The position numbers and the translations under genes were made by a program. DNA of 37,571 nt, from assembly GCF_017115165.1 (NCBI RefSeq), contig NZ_JABXKF010000041.1, positions 1-37,571 on the forward strand. Reading direction: 5' to 3'. This DNA is from Nostoc sp. LPT. Lineage in GTDB: Bacteria; Cyanobacteriota; Cyanobacteriia; Cyanobacteriales; Nostocaceae. Below the pieces are notes generated by a model that did no database searches, was not told where the DNA came from, and saw only the letters and a program-made list of their open reading frames with translations. This document shows, one piece after another, positions 23,371 to 32,602 of this stretch (its first letter is position 1; each line of letters starts with the position of its first letter).

Positions 23371-25488
23371 ATGGAAAATGACGCGGCAACGCTCTACTGT
23401 CCAAACGAAAATTGTCAGGCTGCCAACCCCCTGACTCACAAGTTTTGCCAGCGATGTTCCACGCCCTTACCCAAAAATTATCTCTGGGCTGCGGTAGATA
23501 GCCCAAGTGTGGGTAGCCCTGGAGAAATATTAGCCGATCGCTATTTAATCCTTGATAAATTTGTTCTTTTAGATACGAAACCTGGTTTATTAGCGCTAAC
23601 GCCTGAGTTAGATAATTTGCAGCCTCTAAAAGCCTACCTGAGACTGATTCCCTACCGTTTACACGTACCGCAGGTATATGGAGTGCTTTTTGTTGCTGAC
23701 GGGTCTTCCCACCGAGAAATATTACTCTTAGAAAAACCGCCACTATTATTAATAGATGACACTATCCAACAAGTACATTTGGGCAGCGAGTTAACCACCG
23801 CTTGGCGTCATGCAACATCAATGCGCCAACTAAATTGGTTATGGCAAATAGCTCATCTGTGGCAACCTCTGGTAAGTGAAGGTGTCGCTTCTAGCTTACT
23901 TGACTCTTATGTATTACGGGTAGAAGGATCGTTAGTACGTTTGTTAGAATTGCGTTTTGACAGCGCCACATCACCAGAATTGCCGCAATTAGGTGAATTT
24001 TGGCAGCAGTTGGTCAGATATGCCAAACCAGCGATCGCGGAATTTGTTGATCGCCTTAGCCTTGCTTTAATTCAGAGAGAGATTAATTCAACCGATCAAT
24101 TAATCGGAGTTTTAGATCGGGGACTGGCTGGGTTAGGGCGATCGCAAACACCCACGATCCAAATTATCACCAAAACCGACACCGGGCCAAGTCGCCAACG
24201 TAATGAAGATGCCTGTAGCCCCCCCAGTGGAACTCTGGTGAGCAAACCACCCCAGCCAACAGCCTTAGCAATTGTCTGTGATGGCATCGGTGGACATGAA
24301 GGCGGCAATGTCGCCTCAAATTTAGCCATTGAAACGATCCAGCATCAGGTACAGCAACTAACAAAGGTTCCTTACGACCACATAGACCCCTCACTGCTGC
24401 TGAATGACCTAGATAAGGCAGTGGCAATGGCCAATGATAAAATCAGTCAGCGCAATGACGGTGAAAATCGCCAAGGGCGTCAACGCATGGGCACGACTTT
24501 AGTCATGGCATTGCCTGTTGCTCATGAAATGTATATTACTCACGTCGGCGATAGTCGTGCCTACTGGATTACACGCCACGGCTGTTATCAAGTTACCCTC
24601 GATGATGATGTCGCCTCCCGCGAAGTGCGACTCGGTTATGCCATTTACCGCGAGGCAGTGCAACAGAGTGCGGCTGGTTCTCTTGTCCAAGCTTTGGGGA
24701 TGGGGTCTAGCACTTCATTGCATCCCACATCGGGACGATTTATGCTCGATGAAGATGCTGTTTTTCTGCTCACATCCGATGGTTTGAGTGACTTTGATCG
24801 GGTGGAGGAGTACTGGGAAACAGAAATTTTGCCGATTTTAGCTGGGGAAGCAAATATAGCAACTGTTGCCGATAGATTAGTCGAAATTGCTAATACTAAA
24901 AATGGACACGATAATGTCACCGTCGCTTTGGTTCACTATCAAGTCCAATATTGGGAACCAGAAATCACCATCCAAGCAGTGATTCCCCAGAGTTATTCTG
25001 CCAAAACTGTTGATTTAGCATCCAAGGCGACAGATGCGACACTTTTAGGTAGCCCAAACCACAAGACTCAGGTGATTCCAGACACTGAGCCGGCTATTAC
25101 TCGTCAATTCCCCCTACAGTGGATAGTTCCATTATTATTTGTGGTAGCAGCAGGTTTTTTAGGATTGTTCGTCAAGCAACTGCGATCGCCATCAGGGGCC
25201 TCTCCAATTTTTTCCAATCCATTACAAACTCAAAACCCTGCCAACCCTGCCATTGAAGCGACACCCGCACCGCGATCACTAGCTAATCTTTCTCCTGGTT
25301 GGGTAATTAAAACCAATAATGACATCTCCTTGGGAAACAACCAATCACTCCCCAGTGGGACTTTTTTAGAAGTTATTGAGAAAAAATCAGATCCAAATCC
25401 TGCTTCTGGCATTTTTTGGTGTCTATGCGAGTCTGTGCCAATAATAAAAATACACAAACTCCAGCTAATACTAATAACCCAGCTGTAA
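23371..25488 (+). CDS. Zinc-ribbon PP2C-type protein phosphatase (3' frameshift)
   Basis: A four-Cys zinc ribbon (Cys10, 15, 26, 29) is followed by a region starting GEILADRYLILDKF that resembles the opening of a Ser/Thr-kinase domain but lacks catalytic motifs. The PP2C phosphatase domain (about 264-525) has TDTGPSRQRNEDA, VCDGIGGHEGG, THVGDSRAYW, LLTSDGLSD and GHDNVTV, so the Mn/Mg-binding Asp residues are intact. One membrane helix (IVPLLFVVAAGFLGLFV, near 585-600) precedes a Pro/Asn-rich linker and an SH3-like segment (GWVIKTNND). The frame shifts near 25415: the family-like continuation (MRVCANNKNTQTP onward) runs in another frame to TAA/stop region 25652. First of three same-strand genes with a CHAT-FHA gene; it likely removes phosphates read by FHA domains. 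Confidence 0.9.
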   Translation: MENDAATLYCPNENCQAANPLTHKFCQRCSTPLPKNYLWAAVDSPSVGSPGEILADRYLILDKFVLLDTKPGLLALTPELDNLQPLKAYLRLIPYRLHVPQVYGVLFVADGSSHREILLLEKPPLLLIDDTIQQVHLGSELTTAWRHATSMRQLNWLWQIAHLWQPLVSEGVASSLLDSYVLRVEGSLVRLLELRFDSATSPELPQLGEFWQQLVRYAKPAIAEFVDRLSLALIQREINSTDQLIGVLDRGLAGLGRSQTPTIQIITKTDTGPSRQRNEDACSPPSGTLVSKPPQPTALAIVCDGIGGHEGGNVASNLAIETIQHQVQQLTKVPYDHIDPSLLLNDLDKAVAMANDKISQRNDGENRQGRQRMGTTLVMALPVAHEMYITHVGDSRAYWITRHGCYQVTLDDDVASREVRLGYAIYREAVQQSAAGSLVQALGMGSSTSLHPTSGRFMLDEDAVFLLTSDGLSDFDRVEEYWETEILPILAGEANIATVADRLVEIANTKNGHDNVTVALVHYQVQYWEPEITIQAVIPQSYSAKTVDLASKATDATLLGSPNHKTQVIPDTEPAITRQFPLQWIVPLLFVVAAGFLGLFVKQLRSPSGASPIFSNPLQTQNPANPAIEATPAPRSLANLSPGWVIKTNNDISLGNNQSLPSGTFLEVIEKKSDPNPASGIFWCLCESVPIIKIHKLQLILITQL

Positions 25489-25652
25489 CTACCTCAGTTC
25501 CACCAAATTCAAAACCTTTGCCAGCAACAGTATTGCTAAACTCCTCCCAAGTCAACCGTTTTGGCGTTGTTTTACAATCAGACGCACCCAATCCATGTAG
25601 AACTGTCACGCAACCGCCACTTACCGAACCATCTGACACCAGTCCAACTTAA
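25416..25652 (+). pseudogene. Shifted 3' continuation of the PP2C gene
   Basis: A frame reading MRVCANNKNTQTPANTNNPA, then a Pro/Thr/Ser/Asn-rich tail ending in PPLTEPSDTSPT. Its composition continues the linker of the phosphatase, and the preceding GIFW followed by VSMRVC fits the end of an SH3-like domain (W-x-x-x-R-V-C). One base inserted near 25410-25416, close to a run of six T, would join the two frames into a protein of about 760 residues. Confidence 0.6.
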
Positions 25653-25800
25653 TCAAATACTCGATAAACTGGTAAAAACCTGGAATAATAACAGGTAACA
25701 ATCAGAGTAAAAAACTTACAAGGTCAAAAAAGTAGAAAATTTTCACCTTGGACAATTGTTATTTGAAATTATTTTTTTTAGCTTTTAGTTTAATGAATCC

Positions 25801-27375
25801 ATGCAATCCCTGAATTTGGCGATCGCCCGTCTCGTAAATACTGGCACTGACAACTTCGCGATTTGGGTAGTCAAGGCTCCGTATCCCAGTGGCTACGTTT
25901 TACGTGACTGTGTATGGCCTGTTGAACTGACTCAAGTCTGGCAAGAATGGCAGGAAATGTTTGCTGGTCATGGTCGCCTAGATATTTCTCCAAACTCAAC
26001 ATCTCAAAAGGCCAACCCATTGCCTATAGATTGGATTTCATCCCCTTCAGGTCAAACTACTGGTCCCTACAGCAGTCGTTTGATGCAACATTTGGGAATG
26101 AATTTATGGCACTGGGTATTCGACGGGCAAATTCTTGGTAGTCTAGAACGCAGTCACGGTATGGCTATGGGTGAGCATACACGTTTGCGCTTTCAACTAG
26201 AAATTCGCGACCCGGATCTGATCGCTTTCCCTTGGGAAATTATGCAGCGCAAGCCTGGTCAATCAGCGATGTCTCTGTCGCCAGATTTGCTATTTAGTCG
26301 TACCACCACTGAAGTTGACGCGTTACCGTATTTGCGAACTGACCAAGCTTTAAGTATTCTGCTGGTTGTAGGTCATGATGACAAGCTACAACTAGAACAA
26401 GAAGCCGCTATCTTACAGCAAGCTCTTGCAGATACGCCTGGTAATGCCCAAAGATATGCACCTTGTATAGTGAATCAACTGATTCAACCAACTCCACAAC
26501 AGTTGATTGATGAATTAGAAACCAAAGAATACAATGTTTTCTTTTACGCTGGACATGGTTTGCCAGACCCAGACGGAGGGTTACTGTTTTTGCGACCAGA
26601 TATGCCCCTCAATGGCATAGAATTGGCGCAAGTATTGACTCGTACAGGTGTGAAACTAGCAGTTTTCAACGCTTGTTGGGGCGCACAACCAGCTGCGATC
26701 AATCATCAAGCTATCCCTGCCAGCAGTTTAGCAGAAGTATTGATTCGTCATGGTGTACCCGCGGTTTTGGGGATGCGCGATGAAATCGCTGACCACGAAA
26801 GCCACAGTTTTATTCAAGCCTTTACCGAAGCTTTGCGATCGCACAAGCCAATTGATGAAGCCGTAGCACAGGCTAGGCAAGAGTTGTTAACACTGTATAA
26901 ATTTAATCAACCTGCTTGGACTTTGCCTGTTCTCTATCTGCATCCAGATTTTAATGGCGAACTCATTAAGAATCTGGATGAAGGTATTACGGAACTACCA
27001 GATACAGCTATTCCTGATGTAGGTTCCTCACTTCCGATTGCTTCTTTGCGATCGCTCACTCCAAAAGGTAAAACCTGGTTACTGCGTTATGGAGTTACCC
27101 GCATCGGCCGCACGAGAGACAATGATATCGTCATCCCCGAACCATCTGTATCCAAACGCCACGCCGAAATCTTCTGCCGCAACACTCTTACTGATGCTAC
27201 GCTGATGCGAACTTATTACTTGCAAGATTTTTCCACCTACGGGACAACCTGGTTTTTAGGCCCTAATGGCTGGCAACAAATCCTCCGAGAGGAAGTCCCT
27301 TTGAAATCGGGAATGCAGTTAAAGTTTGGAAGTGCTAGAGGTGAAACCTGGGAGTTTGTGATTGAAGACTCCTAG
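25801..27375 (+). CDS. CHAT protease-FHA domain fusion
   Basis: 524 residues. An N-terminal region (1-170) is followed by a CHAT caspase-like domain with catalytic His252 in FFYAGHGLPDPDGG and Cys292 in AVFNACWGAQ. AVLGMRDEIADHESHSFIQA and ARQELLTLY are later CHAT motifs. An FHA domain (about 428-515) follows: WLLRYGVTRIGRTRDNDIVI, then SVSKRHAEIFCR, with the Arg, Ser and His residues that bind phosphothreonine. The dyad is intact, so it is a probable cysteine protease guided by phosphopeptide binding. It lies 148 bp after the phosphatase frame end and before an acidic unknown gene. Substrate unknown. Confidence 0.92.
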   Translation: MQSLNLAIARLVNTGTDNFAIWVVKAPYPSGYVLRDCVWPVELTQVWQEWQEMFAGHGRLDISPNSTSQKANPLPIDWISSPSGQTTGPYSSRLMQHLGMNLWHWVFDGQILGSLERSHGMAMGEHTRLRFQLEIRDPDLIAFPWEIMQRKPGQSAMSLSPDLLFSRTTTEVDALPYLRTDQALSILLVVGHDDKLQLEQEAAILQQALADTPGNAQRYAPCIVNQLIQPTPQQLIDELETKEYNVFFYAGHGLPDPDGGLLFLRPDMPLNGIELAQVLTRTGVKLAVFNACWGAQPAAINHQAIPASSLAEVLIRHGVPAVLGMRDEIADHESHSFIQAFTEALRSHKPIDEAVAQARQELLTLYKFNQPAWTLPVLYLHPDFNGELIKNLDEGITELPDTAIPDVGSSLPIASLRSLTPKGKTWLLRYGVTRIGRTRDNDIVIPEPSVSKRHAEIFCRNTLTDATLMRTYYLQDFSTYGTTWFLGPNGWQQILREEVPLKSGMQLKFGSARGETWEFVIEDS

Positions 27376-27522
27376 CAAAGCTATTGCGTAAATCAATTTG
27401 AGTCTTTAGCATCAGCTTTTAAAATCTGTTTTTTTTGGAGAAAAAATCAGCAGTTTTTGCGGAAATCTCCTCTTAGAACTTGTAGCTGTCAATACCACCA
27501 AATAATCATCAGGTAAGAAAAT

Positions 27523-28170
27523 ATGGCTCATAAAATTAACGGCTCAGACACTTTCTCTTCTTTGCCATCTCAAGTAGATTTAGAGTTTTTAGAAGCGTTA
27601 CTAGAACCAGAGGATGCTAACTATCCCTGGAATCCAGGTGATGATCAATCAGAAGCTTATTTTCAGGAACTAGAACAACAGTTCGGAATGGAAGATTTGC
27701 AGGGCGTTGAACTAATGAGGCGATCGCAAGATTTTTACGAACATCTAGATACACTTTGGTCTAGTATTACTCCTACACCTGACCATAATGATAACCGACA
27801 ACAGGCAGTAGTATTTAACCTTCAACAAACATTATGTACTAATTTTTCTGCCTGTGTGCCCCAAATATTGCTCAACACCATCGCCACCAAAGCTGCTGAG
27901 ATATTTGCGGCTCGCCAATTAATCAGCGAGCAACTGGTTGAGTGCGTTCAGGCAGTACTACCAACTTGGGGAACAGAGGATCTGATCGTTTTAGCTCGTC
28001 CTTTTGCTTACGCTATGCGAAGTAGCGAATCGCAAAACGCGGTATCTGCACTCAGTAATCTTCAAAATAGCGAGTGGACAGCTTTATCAGAAGTAGAGAA
28101 AGCAAAGGTTAGTTTAGCGATCGCTTCTTATGCTTTTACTGAACTTAACAAGTCTCAACCTGAACTATAA
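27523..28170 (+). CDS. Hypothetical acidic protein downstream of CHAT-FHA
   Basis: 215 residues, no signal peptide or membrane helix. The N-terminal half is acidic and low in structure (LEFLEALLEPEDANYPWNPG, then YFQELEQQFGMEDLQGVELM). The C-terminal half looks like a helical bundle (AAEIFAARQLISEQLVECVQ, LIVLARPFAYAMRS, EVEKAKVSLAIASYAF). It follows the CHAT-FHA gene by 147 bp on the same strand and precedes a convergent FHA-PrsW gene. I do not recognise the family; a partner, adaptor or substrate of the CHAT protein is a reasonable guess from position alone. Confidence 0.82.
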   Translation: MAHKINGSDTFSSLPSQVDLEFLEALLEPEDANYPWNPGDDQSEAYFQELEQQFGMEDLQGVELMRRSQDFYEHLDTLWSSITPTPDHNDNRQQAVVFNLQQTLCTNFSACVPQILLNTIATKAAEIFAARQLISEQLVECVQAVLPTWGTEDLIVLARPFAYAMRSSESQNAVSALSNLQNSEWTALSEVEKAKVSLAIASYAFTELNKSQPEL

Positions 28171-28489
28171 ATGGTGAATGGGAACTAGGGAGTAGGGAAT
28201 CAGAAAAGTTTTCATTACACGTTGTGTTCGTGTAACCTGCGCTTTGCGTTCACTTTATTCAGAGGTGTCTTTTGCAAAGATGTTGGTTTCCCCTACGCAA
28301 AGATATAGAGTCGAAAATCAAGACTTTTGCAAAAAGAAGTTTAATGATTTTTATTTATGTAAGTATATTTACCCCATAATAAGTTAACAATACGCTGATT
28401 TTCAAATTAGGCCATCTATCCCAAGAGGTAAATACTCAAGCATTGAGCATTGCTTATTCTCCCCTATCTCCCCTATCTCCCCTGCTCCT
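28171..28489. other. Intergenic spacer with CCCCTATCT repeats
   Basis: 319 bp between convergent genes. Direct repeats of CTCCCCTAT lie at 28457-28483, and GGGAGTAGGGAAT near 28188. No gene seen; it probably holds the ends of both transcripts. Confidence 0.5.
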
Positions 28490-29872
28490 CTATTTTGGGC
28501 CAAGAAATCGGGTAGCAAAATTTTGCGATCGCGTCGGTGACAGCGCCCGTGCCTTGAGAATTGCCGCCATCAAAAAGGCGTAAGATAACACTCCAACAAC
28601 TACCAACAGCAAGGCATTGATTGACCCTGTAGCATTCCAGAGAGCGTGGAGCGCAGAGGCACTCAGATAACCAATAGACAGAATTTGCCAACTTCTACTA
28701 GGTTTGAGGACAGCCAAGCCGATAAAATAACCCAGGTAGCCACTATAAGCCATGTGTCCGGCTACAGAGCCTAAAATTCGCGGAATTAATAGTTGTAAAC
28801 CTGCCAGTTGACCAGCAGCCCCTATACCCACCTGTTGCGTGACATTTTGAGTGATATCAGGCACATACTGACCGAGGGTTTCCAAGAGAGTGAAGCCAAC
28901 GGCAGAAGCAGTTCCCAGGAGAATACCATCTAGAGGTTCCCAGATGCCGATGCGTTCTCGCCAAGGTGAAGACAACATTCTACCGATGGCAAAAGCCCCT
29001 AGTACAGGTAATGCCTTGAGTAATTCTTCCATCAACCCAGCGCCAAAAAACATCCGCACCAGTAATTCTGTGAAGGTAATAGATTCTTGGGGCGTGGGCA
29101 AGCTTCCAGGCAGGATGCCGCGAAATACAAAGATAAATAGATCCAACAGCGGACTGAGCAAAATCAGGATTGTACCCAATGACGTAGCCATTAGCACCCA
29201 CCAAGGCTTCTGTTTGCCGCAAAGTTGGTAAACAAAATAGTAGGCAGCAAAGGCGATATAACTTGCTACAATCACTTGATTAGCTTGGGGGCGACCGACT
29301 GTAGCGAACATCAGCACCACAAAAATTACGGTCAGTATTCCCGGTACGAGGTAAGCTTTACTAGTTAAATCTTTACCAGTGGAAATAATCGGAAAAAGCT
29401 GGGTGAAGCTAACAGAATCTGGCTGCTTTAATTGCGTGTGGTTGTGGTAGTTTGTCGCCGAAGGCAGTGGTGTAACTTGGTTCACTGTCGTCGCCGGAGT
29501 CAGTGAGGTATACTCATACTCAAAAATGTATTGCGGCCCATCAGCACCTAGAGAAATGCGATCGCCTGGGTGCAATTCCTGACATTCATACAAGCGTTGT
29601 CCATTCAAATAAGTGCCATTAGCACTATTCAAGTCACAAAGCACCCAGCTAAATTTGCTATCTGGGGATAGAGAGAGGGGACGAACCACTGCATGACGAC
29701 GAGATACCATTCGGTACATCATGGCATCCAAGACAACTTGGCAGCTGGGGTCGCGTCCAATTACCATCTCTTTACTGGGGGGCAGCAAGTAGCGAGATTC
29801 TGCTCCCAAAGCTGCCCCATTACCAGACACTAGCCGCAGAAATGCATTATGTCTTGCGTTTTTGCCTGTCAT
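28490..29872 (-). CDS. FHA domain-PrsW family intramembrane protease
   Basis: 460 residues. N-terminal FHA domain (about 15-120: MVIGRDPSCQVVLDAM, VSRRHAVVRPL, DLNSANGTYLNGQRL) with the phosphopeptide-binding Arg, Ser and Asn residues. A linker of about 50 residues leads to roughly eight membrane helices carrying PrsW motifs: EELLK (Glu282, Glu283, Lys286), FTLLE (327-331), His373 in GHMAYSGYLGYF, and HALWN (409-413). PrsW proteins are membrane metalloproteases that cleave transmembrane proteins, such as an anti-sigma factor in Bacillus. The FHA domain suggests that phosphorylated proteins recruit or control it. It converges with the PP2C/CHAT-FHA group, and the shared FHA theme points to a common pathway. 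Confidence 0.92.
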   Translation of the reverse strand: MTGKNARHNAFLRLVSGNGAALGAESRYLLPPSKEMVIGRDPSCQVVLDAMMYRMVSRRHAVVRPLSLSPDSKFSWVLCDLNSANGTYLNGQRLYECQELHPGDRISLGADGPQYIFEYEYTSLTPATTVNQVTPLPSATNYHNHTQLKQPDSVSFTQLFPIISTGKDLTSKAYLVPGILTVIFVVLMFATVGRPQANQVIVASYIAFAAYYFVYQLCGKQKPWWVLMATSLGTILILLSPLLDLFIFVFRGILPGSLPTPQESITFTELLVRMFFGAGLMEELLKALPVLGAFAIGRMLSSPWRERIGIWEPLDGILLGTASAVGFTLLETLGQYVPDITQNVTQQVGIGAAGQLAGLQLLIPRILGSVAGHMAYSGYLGYFIGLAVLKPSRSWQILSIGYLSASALHALWNATGSINALLLVVVGVLSYAFLMAAILKARALSPTRSQNFATRFLGPK

Positions 29873-30461
29873 CGATAAGAAGTGCGTTTCTAAACTAATT
29901 CTTCACATAATTTGGCAGCAGGACTAACCTTAGCCACATTAGCAGCAGCATTGCTAAATCCACTATAGCTTCACTTACTGCTAAGAAATTTAAAATTATT
30001 GATGCAAAATTTCAAATTGTTTCGCCTCATGTAAAGAAGTATTCCATCTGCTGAGAGTTTGTCCTAAAACTGGCTTGTTAAGCGGATAAATCCGATTGTC
30101 TCAATGCTGTACTTTTGACATCCTAGCTGCAAATTTAATCCACCGCAATTTATTAAAAAATAGTATTTTTTACTGCATTTAGTTCCATTTCAAAAATATA
30201 TAATTTTCAGTTGTATGTTGTGAGCCAGTACGGTTTTCTCCTAAAGAGAGAGGCTATCACCTTTCCTGCTGTACGAGATGCTACGCGAACGGAACGCTAC
30301 GCGAACGCATCCCGTCTCATAGAAAAGCGGTAGTGACGTGGGAGCGTCACCTGAAAGGTCAGTTGTTTTTGCTACTAATAATTGACTAAGCTCTTTTGGA
30401 GTAGGGAGTAGGGGAAGAAACTGTTATAAAGATTGAATCAAAAAATATCCGGTATCTTGCC
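29873..30461. other. Intergenic spacer upstream of FHA-PrsW
   Basis: 589 bp between the FHA-PrsW start and the end of the DJ-1 relic. Apart from the compound repeat at 30255-30360 I see no gene. The PrsW promoter should lie in the first part. Confidence 0.4.
30255..30360. repeat. Compound inverted repeat with GCTACGCGAAC direct copies
   Basis: GCTACGCGAACG occurs twice (30280-30291 and 30296-30307), enclosed by GAGATGC / GCATC...TCTC. GTGACG-N6-CGTCAC (30333-30350) forms a second hairpin, and ACCTTTC / GAAAGGT flank the whole at about 30259 and 30353. It looks like a small non-coding mobile or REP-type element. Confidence 0.65.
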
Positions 30462-31064
30462 TCAAACAACTGTAGCTAGTTCTGGATGTTCAATCTTAGT
30501 TCCAAGTACTGTGAGGAATTCTGCTAGCCAATGCGGGTGAGCAGGCCAAGCTGGTGCTGTCACCAAGTTACCATCAACTATTGCTCGATCAACAGAGATA
30601 TCAACATAGATCCCTCTAGCACCCTTGATATCTGGGCTACAAGCAGGGTAACCAGTACATCTCTTACCTTGCAGTACATCAGCAGCTGCCAATATCTGCA
30701 AGCCGTGGCAAATGGCAGCAATCGGTTTATTCGTTTGGGCAAAATGACGGGTGATTTCTAGCACCTGCTAATTCAAGCGGATATATTCTGGTGCTCGTCC
30801 TCCAGGAATGACTAAGGCATCGTAGGTTGCAGCTTCTACTTCTGCAAACGTAGCATTTAAAGTAAAATTGTGTCCTGGTTTTTCACTGTAAGTCTGGTCT
30901 CCTTCAAAGTCGTGAACTGCTGTCCGCACCAGATCGCCAGCTTTTTTGTCAGGGCAAACTGCATGGACAGTGTGTCCTACCATTTGCAACGCCTGAAAAG
31001 GAACCATCACTTCATAGTCTTCTACATAATCGCCAACAAGCATCAAAAGTTTCTTTGCAGCCAT
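30462..31064 (-). pseudogene. DJ-1/PfpI-family gene interrupted by one amber codon
   Basis: The frame starts [20 protein letters not shown] and reads through to [20 protein letters not shown] follows (30770-30768), and the frame continues unchanged: QVLEITRHFAQTNKPIAAIC, HGLQILAAADVLQG, to a normal end HPELATVV. The nucleophile Cys (AAICHG) and family acidic residues are kept, and the sum of about 200 residues is the usual length. So only one substitution (probably a Glu or Gln codon to TAG) breaks it. DJ-1/PfpI proteins are glutamine-amidotransferase-fold hydrolases, deglycases or chaperones. A recent nonsense mutation or a sequencing error are the alternatives; a GTG at 30764 could in principle restart the second half. 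Confidence 0.85.
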
Positions 31065-31324
31065 ATTTTGTTACCCTCATCTTTTGTCAATAGTTGTTTA
31101 TAGTGGTTGCCAGGTGCGTGACGTGAAGTAGATATTGAAATCACTCTGGCAATTCATGGAGAGGAGAGATAAAGCTGTGCTTTATGCAGGTGAGGTACAG
31201 CTTAACCCCACTTTTATTGGAAAACGCTATATAAAGTAAATATTAGTTTAGAGTCAGCTATTTTAGACGTTAGCATCCCGATGAATTTTTGATACATTAC
31301 AACACATTTAGTTTTGTAATGTCA

Positions 31325-32491
31325 TTAGACTCTCTTATAACGAAGACGAAACATGTTCAAACCAGTAATCAACAAGATAGTGGGAGATAATCCGACAAAT
31401 ACATACAAAATTTTGGTAGGTAATCCACCAAAAACACCATAATGCAGGGGTGTTGAATAGTTGGACAAACGACCTAATAAGGACTTTGTTTTAGTTCCAT
31501 CAACAACTTGTAAAATTTTACCCGTATATTGATCGATATGCACCTCACTATCCCAGGATTGCGTTCGTGGAGAAACCATCCGAAAGTCGTAGGTTCCTGC
31601 TTGTGATTTGCTAGGCACGTTGATACTAAATATGAAAAAGTTCGGTAAGGCGGCTTCAGCTTTTTGCACGATCGCATCTAAAAGAAAAGGCTTTTGATCT
31701 GGAGTCGGAGTAGAAGCAGTAGTGGGAGAGTCTACTGTCTGAGGTGTTTGAGGCGTAAAAATGCTAGCAACGGCATCAACAGGCATAAAAATGATCTCAA
31801 GAGTGGAACCAAAAAGTGGGAAATTCCACCAAGCACCTGTCCCCACAGGCAAAAGCAACACTACACCTAAAATGATGCCAACCACTTTATGAATATCAAA
31901 GTTCAGTCGTTTGGCATGAGCATCAAGTTTGATTTTGAATCCGCTACTGAGTTTTCTCCATCCCGGCCAAAGAACGATCCCCGTTACACTCAGAATCACC
32001 ATTAACGTAGCCGCAACCCCAAGGATGTAGACACCCGCATCACCCATCAGTAAGGCAACGTGAAGCTCATACACTTTGCCGAAGAATTCGCTGCCAAACC
32101 AGGAGGGATTTTGGGCTAAAAGCTTACCTGTGTAGGGATCTACCAAAAAATCGCCGATGATTGCAGGTACATCGGGTTTTGGTGTTGAATCAAAGTAAAG
32201 TCCGTAAGGAAGAATCTGATCGATCTGAAAATCGGGATCGTTGGTATGGGCGGCTTTTACCCTGTCCACTAACACTGATAAAGGTAGGCGATTCTCTTGC
32301 AGAGACACTGCGTGAACGCCCTGGGGTATCACTGTTCCATACTTATGAGCGAGGGCGAAATTATCGATATCGCGCATAAACACCAGTAGGCTACCCGTTA
32401 AGCCAGCAATGATTGCGATTAAGCCAAGCACTAAACCCAGATAGCGATGCAGATTGAAAATCAGATTGCGGAATTTTTTAGATTTGCTCAT
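31325..32491 (-). CDS. PepSY-associated membrane protein
   Basis: 388 residues. N-terminal helix at about 17-36 (YLGLVLGLIAIIAGLTGSLL) after a conserved LHRYLG; PepSY-type extracytoplasmic regions with VDPYTGKLLAQ and IDQYTGKILQVV; central helices ILGVAATLMVILSVTGIVLW and VVGIILGVVLLLPVGTGAWW; a final helix ILYVFVGLSPTILLITGLNM. LHVALLMGD and LHYGVFGGLPTKI carry conserved His residues. Such proteins accompany TonB receptors and are thought to reduce or handle ferric siderophores at the cytoplasmic membrane. It follows the receptor gene by 111 bp on the same strand, so it is probably cotranscribed. Confidence 0.92.
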   Translation of the reverse strand: MSKSKKFRNLIFNLHRYLGLVLGLIAIIAGLTGSLLVFMRDIDNFALAHKYGTVIPQGVHAVSLQENRLPLSVLVDRVKAAHTNDPDFQIDQILPYGLYFDSTPKPDVPAIIGDFLVDPYTGKLLAQNPSWFGSEFFGKVYELHVALLMGDAGVYILGVAATLMVILSVTGIVLWPGWRKLSSGFKIKLDAHAKRLNFDIHKVVGIILGVVLLLPVGTGAWWNFPLFGSTLEIIFMPVDAVASIFTPQTPQTVDSPTTASTPTPDQKPFLLDAIVQKAEAALPNFFIFSINVPSKSQAGTYDFRMVSPRTQSWDSEVHIDQYTGKILQVVDGTKTKSLLGRLSNYSTPLHYGVFGGLPTKILYVFVGLSPTILLITGLNMFRLRYKRV

Positions 32492-32602
32492 GGTTAAAAC
32501 TTATCCTGACTCAAAACGAGCGAGTGACCAAGGGGCATACCCAATATCGACAGGTTAATGTCATCATGATTAAAGTGGATTCAGCCGCAGAAATTGAGAG
32601 AA

